A DNA stretch of 64,000 nt from Pelomonas lactea (GCF_043555885.1 NZ_JBIGHX010000013.1:1-64000), one strand, 5' to 3'; shown: positions 48,001 through 62,589, counted from the first letter of the stretch. Notes: generated from the letters alone by a model not told the origin. Made by a program: numbers and translations.

Positions 48001-50831
48001 ACCACGGTGATGTTGCCGCCCGCACTCAGCGACACGTCGCCACTGCGGGTGATGCCGTCGGTGTTGACCACATCCACCGCCAGCGCGCCGGAGTTGGCGA
48101 AGCTGATGGCGCCGTCGTTCAGGCCGCCGCCGGTATCGGCGGCGATCTTGGTCACCGTGTTGGCTTCGGTCAGCGTGAAGCTGCCGGCGCCCTTCAGTTC
48201 GAGCCCGGCTGCGGTGATGGTCTTGCCGGCGTCCTGCGTCACGGCGCCGGCACTGTTCAGCGTCAGGTTGTTGGCGCCGACATTGACGCTGCCGCTGAGC
48301 GTGATGGCGCTGCCGTTGAGCAGGGCCAGGTGATCCACGCCGGTCAGGTTGGCGCCCACCCTCACGGTCCCGGTGCCATCGCTGCGCCCCACCGTGATGC
48401 TGGAGAAGCCGTCGAAGAACTGCGTGGCGCCGGTGAAGTAGCCGACTGGCAGCAGCAGGTTGCTCGACGAGGCCCCGCCAATGCCGATGTCCCGGCTGGC
48501 GGTGAAGGGCTCGACCGTCAGCGTGCCGGTCGACTTGATCGTGGTGTTCGCGAGGTCGACCGAGTCGGCGCGCAGCAGGATCGGGCTGGCGTAGATCGTG
48601 GCGCCGTTGTAGCCCATCGTGAGCGCCGTGGCGCCTGAGGCGATGCCTTCATCGCCCGAGGTGTTCGCACCATTGCCGATCAGGCTGATGGCGCCGGCTC
48701 CCGTGGAATAGATGGCGGTCGTGCCGCTGCCAGCACGGATACCCGCCAGCTTGGCCGTGCCGCCACTCAGCGCCCCCTTGGCACCGGTCAGTGTGATCGT
48801 CCCGTTGGCGGACGAAATCGTGGAGCCCGCCAGGATGATCCCGTGTGCATCCGACGTGGCATTGCCGGACGTGGTGCCGCCGGTGCCCGTCAGGTTGATA
48901 GCGCCATTCGCCGACGTGATCGTGGTGCCAGCCAGCTGGATGCCGTCAGCATGCGAGTTGTTGCCGGATGTGTTGCCGCCCGTGCCAATCAGCGTGATCG
49001 TGCCGGAACCGCTGGTAGTGATGCCCGAGCTGCCGGTCGTGACGATGCCGATGGGCGACTCACCCGAGTTCGCCGCACCCTGCCAGCCCTTGCCGATGAT
49101 GGAAATATTGCCGCCACCGGCATTCAGTGTGGCGTTGTTGAGCGTGACGCCGGCCGCCGCCGCACCGTTGTCGGCCGAGCCGCCGGCGGCACCGACCAGC
49201 GGGTTTACGCCGCCACCCAGGGTGATAGCACCGCCGTTGCTCGTGATCGTGGTGCCGCTACCCAGTTCGATGCGGCCAGTGTTGTTCGCATTCGTGTCGG
49301 CATGGACCACGACTCCCAGCTGGCCGGTGGTCGACTGGATCGTGACGTTCGTGCCGAAGATGATGCTGCCCGATGCACTCAAGGTCAGGGTGGCATCGCC
49401 ACCCGCGGATTTCGTGATGTTGACGTTGTTCGAGACCGTCATGTCGCCGGTGACGTCGTTCACGACACTCGTACCGGAGTTGAGCGTGCTCTGATAGCCA
49501 CTCGCCACACCCGCACTGACCGTGGTGTCTGCAGGGTCGATCAGCCACAAGCCGCCCTTGCCCGACGGTGCCGCTGCCGTCACACGGATGCCTTCCGTGT
49601 TTACCGTGTGGCCGGATGTCTCAATCGCACCGCCGTTGCCTGCAGAAGGCCCCGCCTTGGCCTGCAGGGTGCCGAAGGCATTGGTCACGGCGTTGACGTT
49701 GTGGATGTCGCTCCACACCACCACCTTGCCGCCATTGCCCGCCTGCGTGGCCGAGGCATCAATGCTGGTACCCGACTCCATCGTCGCCTGAGCCGCCTGC
49801 CGCACCCCGTTCGAACCCTGCCAGTCGCCGCCCACCAGCACCGTGCCGCCACCCGCCGCACCACGCGCGTCCACGGCGGCCGTGCCCAGCAGGCCGACGC
49901 GCTCGCCGAGGATGCTGACGCGGCCTCCGCGCTCCCCGGGGTTCAGGCCGCTGACGTCGATGTTGCCGCGCACCAGGGTGTCGCCGGACGCGCCACCATC
50001 GACGAATACCTGACCGACCACGGCACCGACGGACTTGGCCTGCACGATGCCGTCCACGTTCAGCACCGTGTCCGCGATACCCGCCCGCGCCGCGGCGCGC
50101 AGGTCCACCACGCCGCCGTCGGCCTGCAGCCGGCCCAGCACCTTCAGCCGGGCCTGCAGCCCTTCGTCGTTGCGCGGGTTGAAAAACACCAGGCCGTCGC
50201 CGTCCACGTCGATCTGCACCTGGTTGGCGGCCGCGGCCGCGATGCGCTTGGCGTCGATGACGCCGTTCAGGCTGATCTGCGGCCCGGCAAAGGCGACCGT
50301 GCCGGAGGAGCGGATCTGGCCGTCCACGACGATCTCGCCCGGCTGGGTGTCACCGCCGTTCAGCGCGTAGCGGCCCGGGTTGAACGGATCGGCCGTGATG
50401 GACATCGTCGTGGCCAGCAGCCCGCCCACGTCGACCTGCGCATCCCGGCCGAACACGATGCCGCGCGGGTTGGTCAGGAACACGCGGCCGTTGGCATCCA
50501 GGCGGCCGAAGATCTGGCTGGGGTCGGAGCCGGTCACGCGGTTGACCAGCACCGAGCTGCTGGACGGCTGCAGCACGCGCAGGCTCTCGTTGGTGCCGAT
50601 GGAGAAGCTGTTCCAGTCGATGCTGGCGCGGTCCGTGCCCTGGCGGATCTCCATCTTGTTGCCGGCCGGCTGCGTGATCTGGGCCGTGCCCTGCGTGACC
50701 TTGGCGCCCTCGGGCAGCGCCACGGCCACCTGGCTGCCGCCGGTGGCCAGCAGGCAGGCCAGGCAGACGGGCGTCACCGTCAGGTAGCGGCGCGTGAGCG
50801 GCTGGGAGGAGGTGTTGCGGCTGGCTTGCAT
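36066..50831 (-). CDS. Giant filamentous-haemagglutinin-like exoprotein (TpsA)
   Basis: 4921-residue exoprotein of two-partner secretion. Signal peptide about residues 1-38 (cleaved after AVA); the TPS recognition domain (about 39-300) has the family start LPEGAKVTQGTAQI, IDWNSFSIG, and NPRGI at 121-125. Beyond it is a predicted beta-helix of Ala/Gly/Thr/Val-rich repeats: a variable region (about 300-1450), shorter units (about 1450-2220), then long repeats of about 180-200 residues. The C-terminus has a cysteine pair, Cys4901 and Cys4910, near the last residue. ATG 50831 has AGGGA upstream; the upstream extension has no signal. It lies 83 bases after its transporter gene. Adhesin or surface fibre is the likely role; no toxin domain is seen, which argues against contact-dependent inhibition. 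Confidence 0.94.
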   Translation of the reverse strand: MQASRNTSSQPLTRRYLTVTPVCLACLLATGGSQVAVALPEGAKVTQGTAQITQPAGNKMEIRQGTDRASIDWNSFSIGTNESLRVLQPSSSSVLVNRVTGSDPSQIFGRLDANGRVFLTNPRGIVFGRDAQVDVGGLLATTMSITADPFNPGRYALNGGDTQPGEIVVDGQIRSSGTVAFAGPQISLNGVIDAKRIAAAAANQVQIDVDGDGLVFFNPRNDEGLQARLKVLGRLQADGGVVDLRAAARAGIADTVLNVDGIVQAKSVGAVVGQVFVDGGASGDTLVRGNIDVSGLNPGERGGRVSILGERVGLLGTAAVDARGAAGGGTVLVGGDWQGSNGVRQAAQATMESGTSIDASATQAGNGGKVVVWSDIHNVNAVTNAFGTLQAKAGPSAGNGGAIETSGHTVNTEGIRVTAAAPSGKGGLWLIDPADTTVSAGVASGYQSTLNSGTSVVNDVTGDMTVSNNVNITKSAGGDATLTLSASGSIIFGTNVTIQSTTGQLGVVVHADTNANNTGRIELGSGTTITSNGGAITLGGGVNPLVGAAGGSADNGAAAAGVTLNNATLNAGGGNISIIGKGWQGAANSGESPIGIVTTGSSGITTSGSGTITLIGTGGNTSGNNSHADGIQLAGTTITSANGAINLTGTGGTTSGNATSDAHGIILAGSTISSANGTITLTGAKGALSGGTAKLAGIRAGSGTTAIYSTGAGAISLIGNGANTSGDEGIASGATALTMGYNGATIYASPILLRADSVDLANTTIKSTGTLTVEPFTASRDIGIGGASSSNLLLPVGYFTGATQFFDGFSSITVGRSDGTGTVRVGANLTGVDHLALLNGSAITLSGSVNVGANNLTLNSAGAVTQDAGKTITAAGLELKGAGSFTLTEANTVTKIAADTGGGLNDGAISFANSGALAVDVVNTDGITRSGDVSLSAGGNITVVRGINKPNSGADRTLSLVSTGAISLSTSASDIVGAGGTKLNTLLWSNSGGATGGGITLASGASIVSNNGSITLAGGSGVPTPGASGAGNEAVGSPHGILLTQATIDAGTGALAMTGKSEASGATSGVGVRILESSVAGGNVTVTGMGSSSSTTDNNFGVAVESSAGTASSVTGSGTVAITGTGGAATGSNNHGVWLSSGGAIARIGANGTGTVTVVGNGGGSGGASNNNDGVSVSGGTVSSASGSITVTGTGSTGSGVDDVSLAPGASVQSTSGAIRLNANSLNIADSSVALTSSGSLTLAPRAAAATIGLAGGAGTLQLPASYFTDNFTAGFSSITVGRFDGSGTIVVGAALAPQDHLTLLNGDAAANITLTGAVTMAANKSLSLVSAGAVTQAAAITTSGTGGLALGGPGNFTLTQANTVGTLAASSGAGTINLVNNGNLVVGSVNGTTGITRTGSTGNVSIKTTGTLGLNEKLDAAGANLTLEATGAVTQVGTSGKAITAAGLELKGNGSFALANPENNVAKIAAATGAGALQYVDADALAVDTVNTVGIARTGDVSLKTVTDNLTLNNAVNAGTAGTVRLTAGGTIGQGASGTITGLALGANGGGDVTLTQANVITDGTATGGTVAGSSTSGDFKFQNTANTTVGSVGADGSLFAATDGITASSASKAVTVFVGGVTHALVLSKGITAHGSSGTVRLNATGDISEAAGAIVTAGSLGVVGGGNVTLTEANAASNWSGTAGSDFKFANTTATTTVGSVGADANSALFGGTTGIATATAAKDITAQVTGALTLAQDLSTTTSGTVRLNAAGNIGVSGVSAKVTTGTLGARGASVSLTNANVVSDGTAAGGVLALNASGGAVDVRNTDKTTVGTVAADGSLFASTTGATTAGGNLTLQTSGATRDLVLAQNLSAGATGTVRLTASGAIQESGSATITAAALGANAGKEVTLLNSGNAVGTVAGTASDGDFKLVNNSALSVGAVTAAGSFTGATGVTAVKAAATSNDITLKTTAGNLTLASDLAAGTTGTVRLNAVGAVSETTGTITAAAVGVRAGTGIALGTSNVVQNAGGTGTFAAASASGDVGFNNTTASATTVGIVGDDPTSAGHFASVSGITTANGNAVVVAPTQLNVNQPISTGSSVNGTGIGLQSTTIQIADTVNLTAGRVLFDGAATQLGATGVITTGALAVRGTNSLSRVSTGSTLNIALESPGSDLTFTTSGDLNVSAVADVTAGALSVTGVGGITGSTVRLQAGGNITETGIITAVNLGLNAGGQISLNQANAVSGNLAAVSGNGHVVFRNAGGYAIGSVSSQGGFTATVDGVTAGGAGKNITLETTSGTVTQSAGKNLTAAGLELKGAAAYTLTNAGNDVASFAAASGGGSDGAIRYIDANALAVSTVNSVGVTRSGDVSLRTVTGDLSLTQAASLGAASLRLQASSGNVSQSGLGTVSAGALGANASGDVTLNLGNAVTTFAATSGGGNVQFRELNGYDVGSLSADAAFLSTVDGVSAVAAGKSVTLDTSAGTVTQSAGKNLTATGLELKGAGAYTLTNAGNDVTTLAAATGAGAVRYVDANALSVGTVNSVGLTRSGDVLLRTVTGDLTLAQSANVGGSTLRLQSDAGAVTQSGGSITAGTLGVNAVNAITLGQSNAVASNFAAQSTTQDVLFRNAGGYTINTVAADGALFTRVDGVSATGTARNVTLDTSAGTVTQAADKNITATGLELKGSAAYTLTNLDVGTGAGNDVARIAVASGGAGDGAVRYVDRNAVAVDTVNTVGITRTGDVSLRSFNGDLSLTQAANVGSATLRLQAGLGATQAGVTQSGAGAITAANLGVNATGDVALNLGNSVTALAATSALGNVQFKAVNGYDIGSASADSAFLSTVDGVSATAAGKNITLDTTAGTVTQSSGKALTTSASGGLELKGAGSYALLEATNGVGRIAAASAGPSDGAIHYVASNGLVVDTVNTVGITRTGDVSLRSLAGGLTMTQAVNVGANTLRLQTSDPGLAGDISQSGAGTISAAVLGVNAAGSIALNLGNAVTTLAATAPGQVSFKAVDGYNIGSVAADGNFLSAVDGVSANGGASNVTLDTGAGTVTQSAGKNITAAGLELKGSAAYTLTNAGNNVATLAAASGGAGDGWLRYVDANALAVDTVNSVGITRTGNVTLNNQASDLKLAASVDVGTNSLRLQSQSGGVYQTAGLLTAGTLGVNARTKVTTSTANAANSIGLGQNNAVSGDFAAASAVDGNIVFKNANGYQVNGVAADGSLFTAVDGITAGASVPGAITLDTAAGTVTQAAGKNLRGTGLELKGSAAYTLTNPGNDAGSFVAASGGASDGAIRYVTANSMVVNAINATSGITRTGDVSLRSVAGFLDVDRPVSVGASTLRLQAGGGAVYQTGTGSISAGALGANASGGSVNLDLANSVTTLAATSDDYVSFKAVNGYNVGSVSADAVFTSAVNGVSTTGTAGLQIIQLDTAAGAVTQSAGADLRTNALVLKGAAAYALTNAGNDVAVLAAASGGASDGVIRYVDANALSVGAAGGTGIGGITRSGDVTLRNETGDLTLNAGVNVGASALRLQSAAGAVTQSGANITAGALGVNAANAITLGATNAVATTFAARSGTQDIRFRNGIGHAIGAVGGDGALFSAVDGVSAAAAGKLVTLDTVAGTVTQTAGHNITASGLELKGAAAYTLTNAGNDVTTLAVATGAGAVKYVDATALTVGTVNTVGITRAADVLLRTVTGDLVLAQAANVGANTLRLQSVAGAVTQSGGSITAGTLGVNAANAISLGQANAVAGDVGAQSTSQDVLFKNTRSYVINTVAADGALFSQVDGIAALGAGKVITLETTAGTVSQASGKALSTSASGGLELKGAGGFELLDAANNVGRIAAASGGAGDGAIRFVDAAGGLSVDTVNTTGITRTGDVSLRTIAGDLSLGQAVSVGANALRLQASAGTVSQNGAGTVEAAALGVRAGGDIALNLGNAVTSLAADSSGGHVQFKAVNGYQVDTVAADAALLSAVNGISATGAAKNITLETATGAVTQAAGRAITGGGLELKGNAAFTLTEATNDVARLAVAAGTGTVQYVDANALAVDTVNTAGITRGANVSLKNLTGDMALNRAVNVGAATLTLESAGAVTQAAGQAITADGLELKGAGSFTLAEATNDVARLAAAAGAGAIQYVDANALAVGTVNTAGITRSGDVSLKNLSGDLTLSQAVNVGGAQLTLESTGAVTQAAGRAITGGGLELKGNAAFTLTEATNDVARLAVAAGTGTVQYVDANALAVDTVNTAGITRSANVSLKNLTGDMALNRAVNVGAATLTLESAGAVTQAAGQAITADGLELKGAGSFTLAEATNDVARLAAGAGAGAIQYVDANALAVGTVNSVGITRSGSVSLRNLTGDLTLAQSIDVGAATLRLASAAGGVTQSGGSITTSGALGVRAQNGISLGQANAVSGSLAAHAATGDVLFKNGASYQVGAVAADGTLFAAASGVAAPAAGKAITLEQTAGAVTQAAGEAIAAAGLVLKGSGSFTLGDAANQVKQVAVARGDAAADGAVTFTNAGAFDITAVGAVDGVTRAGKVTLGNSAGTAVFEGLNTSAPLVQVNGGSITVASPTLTDGKVSVPVFSLGGDIKVNQGALTLAVNKPAAVDDGLLSTYQQSIGIAKEVVLKDALGKQIRVLADVIVQTSGSLAVAAQGRLNLVADAGGSASLMQAGNQFVGGLSAKLASVPAASASDAPARSLLRVTGKQVNVAGAGVEADMAFFNADALGTTDPAVIKSRLSYSNTLGTNIQLPALAISIGPTAFDGGGAPFGQVAVDIGRGDAAGTTAGINSGYITVLPKVGGDPTGTAALIRNKAVILLTGPETGSAGYLFFYDGAGKESAILVKYNGYAPSSPQADGALSSIASVSEAARRDRFEEAVRTENVASRLRGGVITEVGPGRPATEGSAGTQPPRSCAPVGAQLGCAAGDAGGDGKP
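37440..44180 (-). repeat. Tandem coding repeats in the exoprotein gene
   Basis: About eleven divergent repeats with a period of 545-595 bases (about 180-200 residues). Each unit carries TVTQ-x-AGK, GLELKG, TLTNAGNDV, YVDANAL, TVN-x-VG-TR and VSLR in order. Markers recur near 43970, 43425, 42880, 42290, 41710, 41115, 40560, 39995, 39445 and 38885. They encode the long fibre part of the protein. Confidence 0.85.
37880..38886 (-). repeat. Recent 576-base tandem duplication
   Basis: The segment about 37880-38310 is nearly identical to 38456-38886, offset by exactly 576 bases (192 codons). Each 576-base unit is itself two related 96-residue subunits. The near identity contrasts with the divergent neighbours, indicating a recent duplication or gene conversion that keeps the frame. 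Confidence 0.85.
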
Positions 50832-50914
50832 GGCTGTCCCTTGGATCTCGCTGCGGCCCCCGACGCACGGGAGCCTGGAAGGCACTCTGGTGGCGGGCGC
50901 GCGGCCCGCGGGGC

Positions 50915-52654
50915 TCAGAAGAACGCGCTGAACTGCAGGTAGGCGCGCGGGTTGGGCTTCTTGGTGTCGCTCTTGGGCTCGCCGATGGTGGGCGACGCCA
51001 GGCTGGCGCGCAGCGCATAGGCGCCCGGGCGAGACCAGGCGATCGACACGCCGTAGCCGGCGTAGCGGGCCCGGTTGTCGAGCCCGGCCAGCGTGGTGTC
51101 CTGGTCGCGGTCGTGCCGGTAGTAGATGGTGCCGTGGTCGTAGAACAGCGCGACGACGGTCTCGCGTCCCCAGCGGCCGAACACCGACGCGGGCAGCGGC
51201 GCACGCAGTTCGGCGGTGACGATGAAGCCGGCGTCGCCGGTGCCCTCACCGTTGGCGAACGCACGCACGCCGTCGGGGCCGCCAAGGCGGAACTGCTCGG
51301 TGGTGTCGAGGTTCTTGAAGGCGTACTGGCCGCGCAAGCTCACGTAGCCCAGCAGGTCGCCGGTCAGCACGTTCTGGATGCGCGCGAACGAGCCGCTGAC
51401 CTTGGTGTAGTTGGGGGCGTCCAGCAGGCCCGACGGCCGGCCGCCGTCGTAGCTGACCGAGCCGCCCGAGACGCCCACGTCGTAGCTGTTGACGCCGCCG
51501 CCCATCAGGTTGTCGCGCACGTCGCCGTTGAAGGCCAGGCCCAGGCTGCGGACCGTCTTCTTGGTCTTGGACTGCGAGGCGTCCTCGCGGTCGTCGTAGC
51601 GCTTCTCGTCGAAGGCCAGCAGACCGTAGAGGTTGAGGTTGCGGGAGCGGATGACCGGGTAGAGGCCGAACAGGTTGGCGTTGAGCGCCGTGCCGTGCCG
51701 GCCGATGGGGAAGGCCTCGCGGTCCAGCTCGTAGCGCACGGCGGACACCGCGCCGCCCAGCCGCAGGCCGCTGACGCCCACCGGCAGGTTGTAGCCCGCC
51801 AGGAAGAAGCGCATGCCGCTGTTGTAGGAGGTCAGCGCGCTCAGCGACAGGCTGTCGCCCTTGCCCAGCGGGTTGCCGATCAGCATCTGCGCGCCCAGCC
51901 GCTCCTGGCCGATGAACCGGGAGCCGTTGATGTCGGCATCGACGCGGTACTGGAAGCGCTGCTCGGGCTGCACGCGCACGATGACGTTGGCCGTGCCGGG
52001 CTGGCCGCCGGGCTCGATCTCGAAGCGGGCGTTGACGCCGCGCAGGTCGTTGACCAGGAACACCACGCGCTCGACCTCGGACACGGTCAGGATGGCGCCG
52101 GGCTTCAGCTGCGCGAGGTAGCCCTCGACGATGCCGCGGTCGATGGCGAGGTTGTCACCCCAGACCAGCTTGACCCGGTCCAGACGGCCTTCCAGGATGG
52201 CGATGTCGACGACGCCGCCGGCGGCCTTCTGCGCCGGGATGTAGGCGTAGCCGAGGTAGTAGCCCAGCTCGCTTTGCAGGTAGCGCGCCACGGCGTCCTT
52301 GGCGTTGACGAGGTCTTCCCAGGTCTTGCCCTTGCCGACATAGGGCGCCGTGATGGCGGCGAGCGCCTGGCGCAGCTTCTCAGGCGCCGTGTCGGGCAGC
52401 CGGTAGGCGGTGACGTCCAGGACGATCTCGTCCTCCGGCTTCTGCAGTTCGGGTGCGACGGCCCGCTCGGGCAGCGCGGCATCCTGGGCCTGCGGTGCCG
52501 GCTTGGGCGCCAGGTCGGTCGCCCGCGGCACGACGGGCGGTGTCGAAACGGGTGCGCCATCGGCGGCCTGGACCCGCCCCGCGGCCAGCATGCCCGCCGC
52601 CGACAACGCGCACACCAGCCCCGCCCCCTGCCACCCGCGCCATGCTTTTTTCAT
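50915..52654 (-). CDS. TpsB outer-membrane transporter (FhaC/ShlB/HecB family)
   Basis: 579-residue Omp85-superfamily transporter that secretes the adjacent TpsA. Signal peptide about 1-30 (cleaved after VQA), a proline/alanine-rich linker (31-75), two POTRA domains (about 78-155 and 156-232), then a 16-stranded barrel. The conserved loop motif appears as VRAF (463-466) in GGPDGVRAF, a variant of VRGY, and the FYDHG motif is at 504-508. It ends in FSAFF, with a terminal Phe for outer-membrane assembly. It is the first gene after the rpoC terminator, so its promoter should be in 52655-52840. Confidence 0.95.
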   Translation of the reverse strand: MKKAWRGWQGAGLVCALSAAGMLAAGRVQAADGAPVSTPPVVPRATDLAPKPAPQAQDAALPERAVAPELQKPEDEIVLDVTAYRLPDTAPEKLRQALAAITAPYVGKGKTWEDLVNAKDAVARYLQSELGYYLGYAYIPAQKAAGGVVDIAILEGRLDRVKLVWGDNLAIDRGIVEGYLAQLKPGAILTVSEVERVVFLVNDLRGVNARFEIEPGGQPGTANVIVRVQPEQRFQYRVDADINGSRFIGQERLGAQMLIGNPLGKGDSLSLSALTSYNSGMRFFLAGYNLPVGVSGLRLGGAVSAVRYELDREAFPIGRHGTALNANLFGLYPVIRSRNLNLYGLLAFDEKRYDDREDASQSKTKKTVRSLGLAFNGDVRDNLMGGGVNSYDVGVSGGSVSYDGGRPSGLLDAPNYTKVSGSFARIQNVLTGDLLGYVSLRGQYAFKNLDTTEQFRLGGPDGVRAFANGEGTGDAGFIVTAELRAPLPASVFGRWGRETVVALFYDHGTIYYRHDRDQDTTLAGLDNRARYAGYGVSIAWSRPGAYALRASLASPTIGEPKSDTKKPNPRAYLQFSAFF

Positions 52655-52840
52655 CGCATTTGTCCGTTGTTTGCCGGCCGATACCAGAAACAGAACGCAA
52701 CGAGCCGGCCTTCAAGGATGTTAGCCAGAAGCTCATGACCGACCGGCAAAAACTGATGGGACGGACCTACACAACCCTGGGGATGACCGTCCCCTTTCTG
52801 CGGGACGCCATCGCGTCGACATGCGGCTGGCGCGCGCATG
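52655..52840 (-). promoter_or_regulatory. Upstream region of the two-partner secretion operon
   Basis: Non-coding stretch between the rpoC terminator and the transporter gene. It must hold the promoter. I see a TAACAT element and TTG-containing hexamers, but no pair with correct 16-18 base spacing, so I do not name a promoter. Plus-strand frames here have no family resemblance. Confidence 0.4.
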
Positions 52841-52875
52841 AAAAAGCCGCCCGCGGCCGAGGCCGGGGCGGCTTG
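52841..52875 (-). terminator. Intrinsic terminator after rpoC
   Basis: AAGCCGCC (52844-52851) pairs with GGCGGCTT (52867-52874), extended by internal GGCC pairing. On the minus strand the stem is followed by TTTTT. It is 33 bases past the rpoC stop and ends the rplKAJL-rpoBC unit. Confidence 0.85.
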
Positions 52876-52907
52876 AGGGGCGCGGGGGCCCCGTGGCTTA
52901 TTCGCCC

Positions 52908-57122
<4,215 letters not shown>

Positions 57123-57142
57123 GGTGTCTTCCTTTTCCTTCC

Positions 57143-61264
<4,122 letters not shown>

Positions 61265-61463
61265 AAACACTCCGTGTCGAGTGCATCCCCGGCCGTGGGA
61301 CGCACCGCGTCGGCGACTGGCTGGCTCACGCGCCCACAGACGGGCGGCTGCCTAGCTTGGTGGTTGGCCACTACCAACCGCTGGCGGACAACTCTGGCCT
61401 CGCGTTGAAGGCTTACCAAAGTCCGACCAAACTGGTTCTCTGCAGTCGGATCAGAGAACACGT
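61265..61463 (-). other. Unstructured part of the rplL-rpoB spacer
   Basis: About 200 bases directly upstream of rpoB without a gene on either strand. A weak TTGGTA/TAGGCA pair with 17-base spacing is present on the minus strand, too poor to call. A GGTTGG-CCAACC inverted repeat is near 61362-61379. It would be the rpoB leader. Confidence 0.5.
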
Positions 61464-61499
61464 GAAAGAACCGCGCATCATACCGCGCGCGGTTCTTTC
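61464..61499 (-). other. 13-pair hairpin in the rplL-rpoB spacer
   Basis: GAAAGAACCGCGC (61464-61476) pairs perfectly with GCGCGGTTCTTTC (61487-61499), leaving a 10-base loop. In E. coli this spacer has an attenuator and an RNase III site; this long perfect stem would suit RNase III. Role is inference. Confidence 0.6.
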
Positions 61500-61534
61500 A
61501 GCTGTTCTCCACGGGACAAACCCGCAAAGACGAA

Positions 61535-61562
61535 AAAGGGGAAGCCCGAAGGCCACCCCTTG
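61535..61562 (-). terminator. Partial terminator between rplL and rpoB
   Basis: On the minus strand AAGGGG and CCCCTT (61556-61561 and 61536-61541) enclose GCC-TTCG-GGC, a stable tetraloop stem, followed by TTTTTC. It is a standard intrinsic terminator and probably attenuates, lowering rpoBC relative to rplL. Confidence 0.7.
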
Positions 61563-61566
61563 TCTT

Positions 61567-61609
61567 GAATCCGGCAAACCGGATTCGATCGACGGGACAA
61601 GCCCGTCGA
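61567..61609 (-). other. Two small hairpins after rplL
   Basis: GAATCCGG-CAAA-CCGGATTC (61567-61586) and TCGACGGG-ACAAG-CCCGTCGA (61589-61609) are perfect 8-pair hairpins back to back, starting 6 bases after rplL. They may stabilise the abundant rplL mRNA end. Confidence 0.55.
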
Positions 61610-61614
61610 CTTGA

Positions 61615-61995
61615 TTACTTCATCTCGGCCTTGGCGCCGGCTTCGACCAGCTTCTTGACAGCGGCTTCGGCGTCGGCCTTGGAGATGCCTTCCTTGACGT
61701 TCTTCGGAGCGCCGTCGACCAGGTCCTTGGCTTCCTTCAGGCCCAGGCCCGTGATTTCGCGGACGGCCTTGATGACGCCGACCTTCTGAGCGCCGGCGTC
61801 GGTCAGGACGACGTTGAACTCGGTCTTCTCTTCAGCAGCGGCAGCAGCGCCGCCAGCAGCGCCACCGGCGGCCGGAGCTGCCATCGAAGCGGCGGACACG
61901 CCGAACTTCTCTTCAATTGCCTTGACCAGGTCGTTCAGTTCCAGAACGGTCATGCTGTCCAGGGCGGTCAGGAAAGCGTCTTTATCGAATGCCAT
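61615..61995 (-). CDS. rplL: 50S ribosomal protein L7/L12
   Basis: 126-residue stalk protein that recruits and activates translation GTPases. N-terminal dimerisation domain (MAFDKDAFLTALDSMTVLEL), Ala/Gly-rich hinge (about 38-55) and C-terminal factor-binding domain (GVIKAVREITGLGLKEAKDL). It follows rplJ by 51 bases. The presence of several stable hairpins just after its stop is consistent with its higher stoichiometry in the ribosome. Confidence 0.98.
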   Translation of the reverse strand: MAFDKDAFLTALDSMTVLELNDLVKAIEEKFGVSAASMAAPAAGGAAGGAAAAAEEKTEFNVVLTDAGAQKVGVIKAVREITGLGLKEAKDLVDGAPKNVKEGISKADAEAAVKKLVEAGAKAEMK

Positions 61996-62046
61996 GATGT
62001 GTTCCTAAATAACAGATGGGTTGCGTGGGTACGCGGTGTTCGTCGA

Positions 62047-62568
62047 TCAGGCCGCAGCGGCTTCGGCGGGGGCTTCGGCGCCACCACCACGCTGTTGGGC
62101 CAGGGCAGCCAGCACGGCCGCGGTGCGCTGCACCGGCGACTTGAGCAGGCCAGCGATTTGCGACAGCAGCACTTCCTTGCTCGGGACAGCCGCCAGCGCC
62201 TTCACGCCATTGACGTCCAGAGCCTTGCCGCCGTAGGCACCGCCCTTGATGACGAGCTTGTCGTTGGTCTTGGCAAAGTCAGCGATGACTTTGGCAGCCG
62301 CGACAGCGTCTTCCGAAAAGCCGTAGATCAGCGGGCCGACCATGCTCTCCGCAGCCGCTTCGAACGGGGTGCCGGCGACGGCGCGACGGGCCAGGGTGTT
62401 CTTCAGCACGTGAAGATAGACACCCTTGGAACGTGCGTCGACGCGCAGCTTGTTCAAGGCTTCCACGGTGAGGCCACGGTACTCGGCCAGCGCCAGCGTC
62501 TGCGACTTGGCAGCTTGCGCTGCGACGTCGGAGACAACGGCTGCCTTCTCGTTGCGATTGAGACTCAA
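62047..62568 (-). CDS. rplJ: 50S ribosomal protein L10
   Basis: 173-residue base of the L7/L12 stalk, which binds 23S rRNA and multiple L12 dimers. It begins MSLNRNEKAAVVSDVAAQAA and contains the conserved AEYRGLTVEALNKLR. The start codon is TTG 62568 with GAGGAG 7 bases upstream; no in-frame ATG precedes the conserved region. In other bacteria the L10-L12 complex represses its own mRNA through the leader; a matching structured leader lies upstream here. Confidence 0.97.
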   Translation of the reverse strand: MSLNRNEKAAVVSDVAAQAAKSQTLALAEYRGLTVEALNKLRVDARSKGVYLHVLKNTLARRAVAGTPFEAAAESMVGPLIYGFSEDAVAAAKVIADFAKTNDKLVIKGGAYGGKALDVNGVKALAAVPSKEVLLSQIAGLLKSPVQRTAAVLAALAQQRGGGAEAPAEAAAA

Positions 62569-62589
62569 GGTCTACTCCTCACATTTGCT

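Noticed and set aside
44112..48638. A 1508-residue plus-strand open frame in the middle of the exoprotein gene
   Set aside because: Again a shadow of repetitive GC-rich coding sequence.
36066..50831. Regularly spaced repeats as a CRISPR array
   Set aside because: Units are about 288-590 bases, in frame, and code for a beta-helical protein. No 25-40 base direct repeats with unique spacers and no cas genes.
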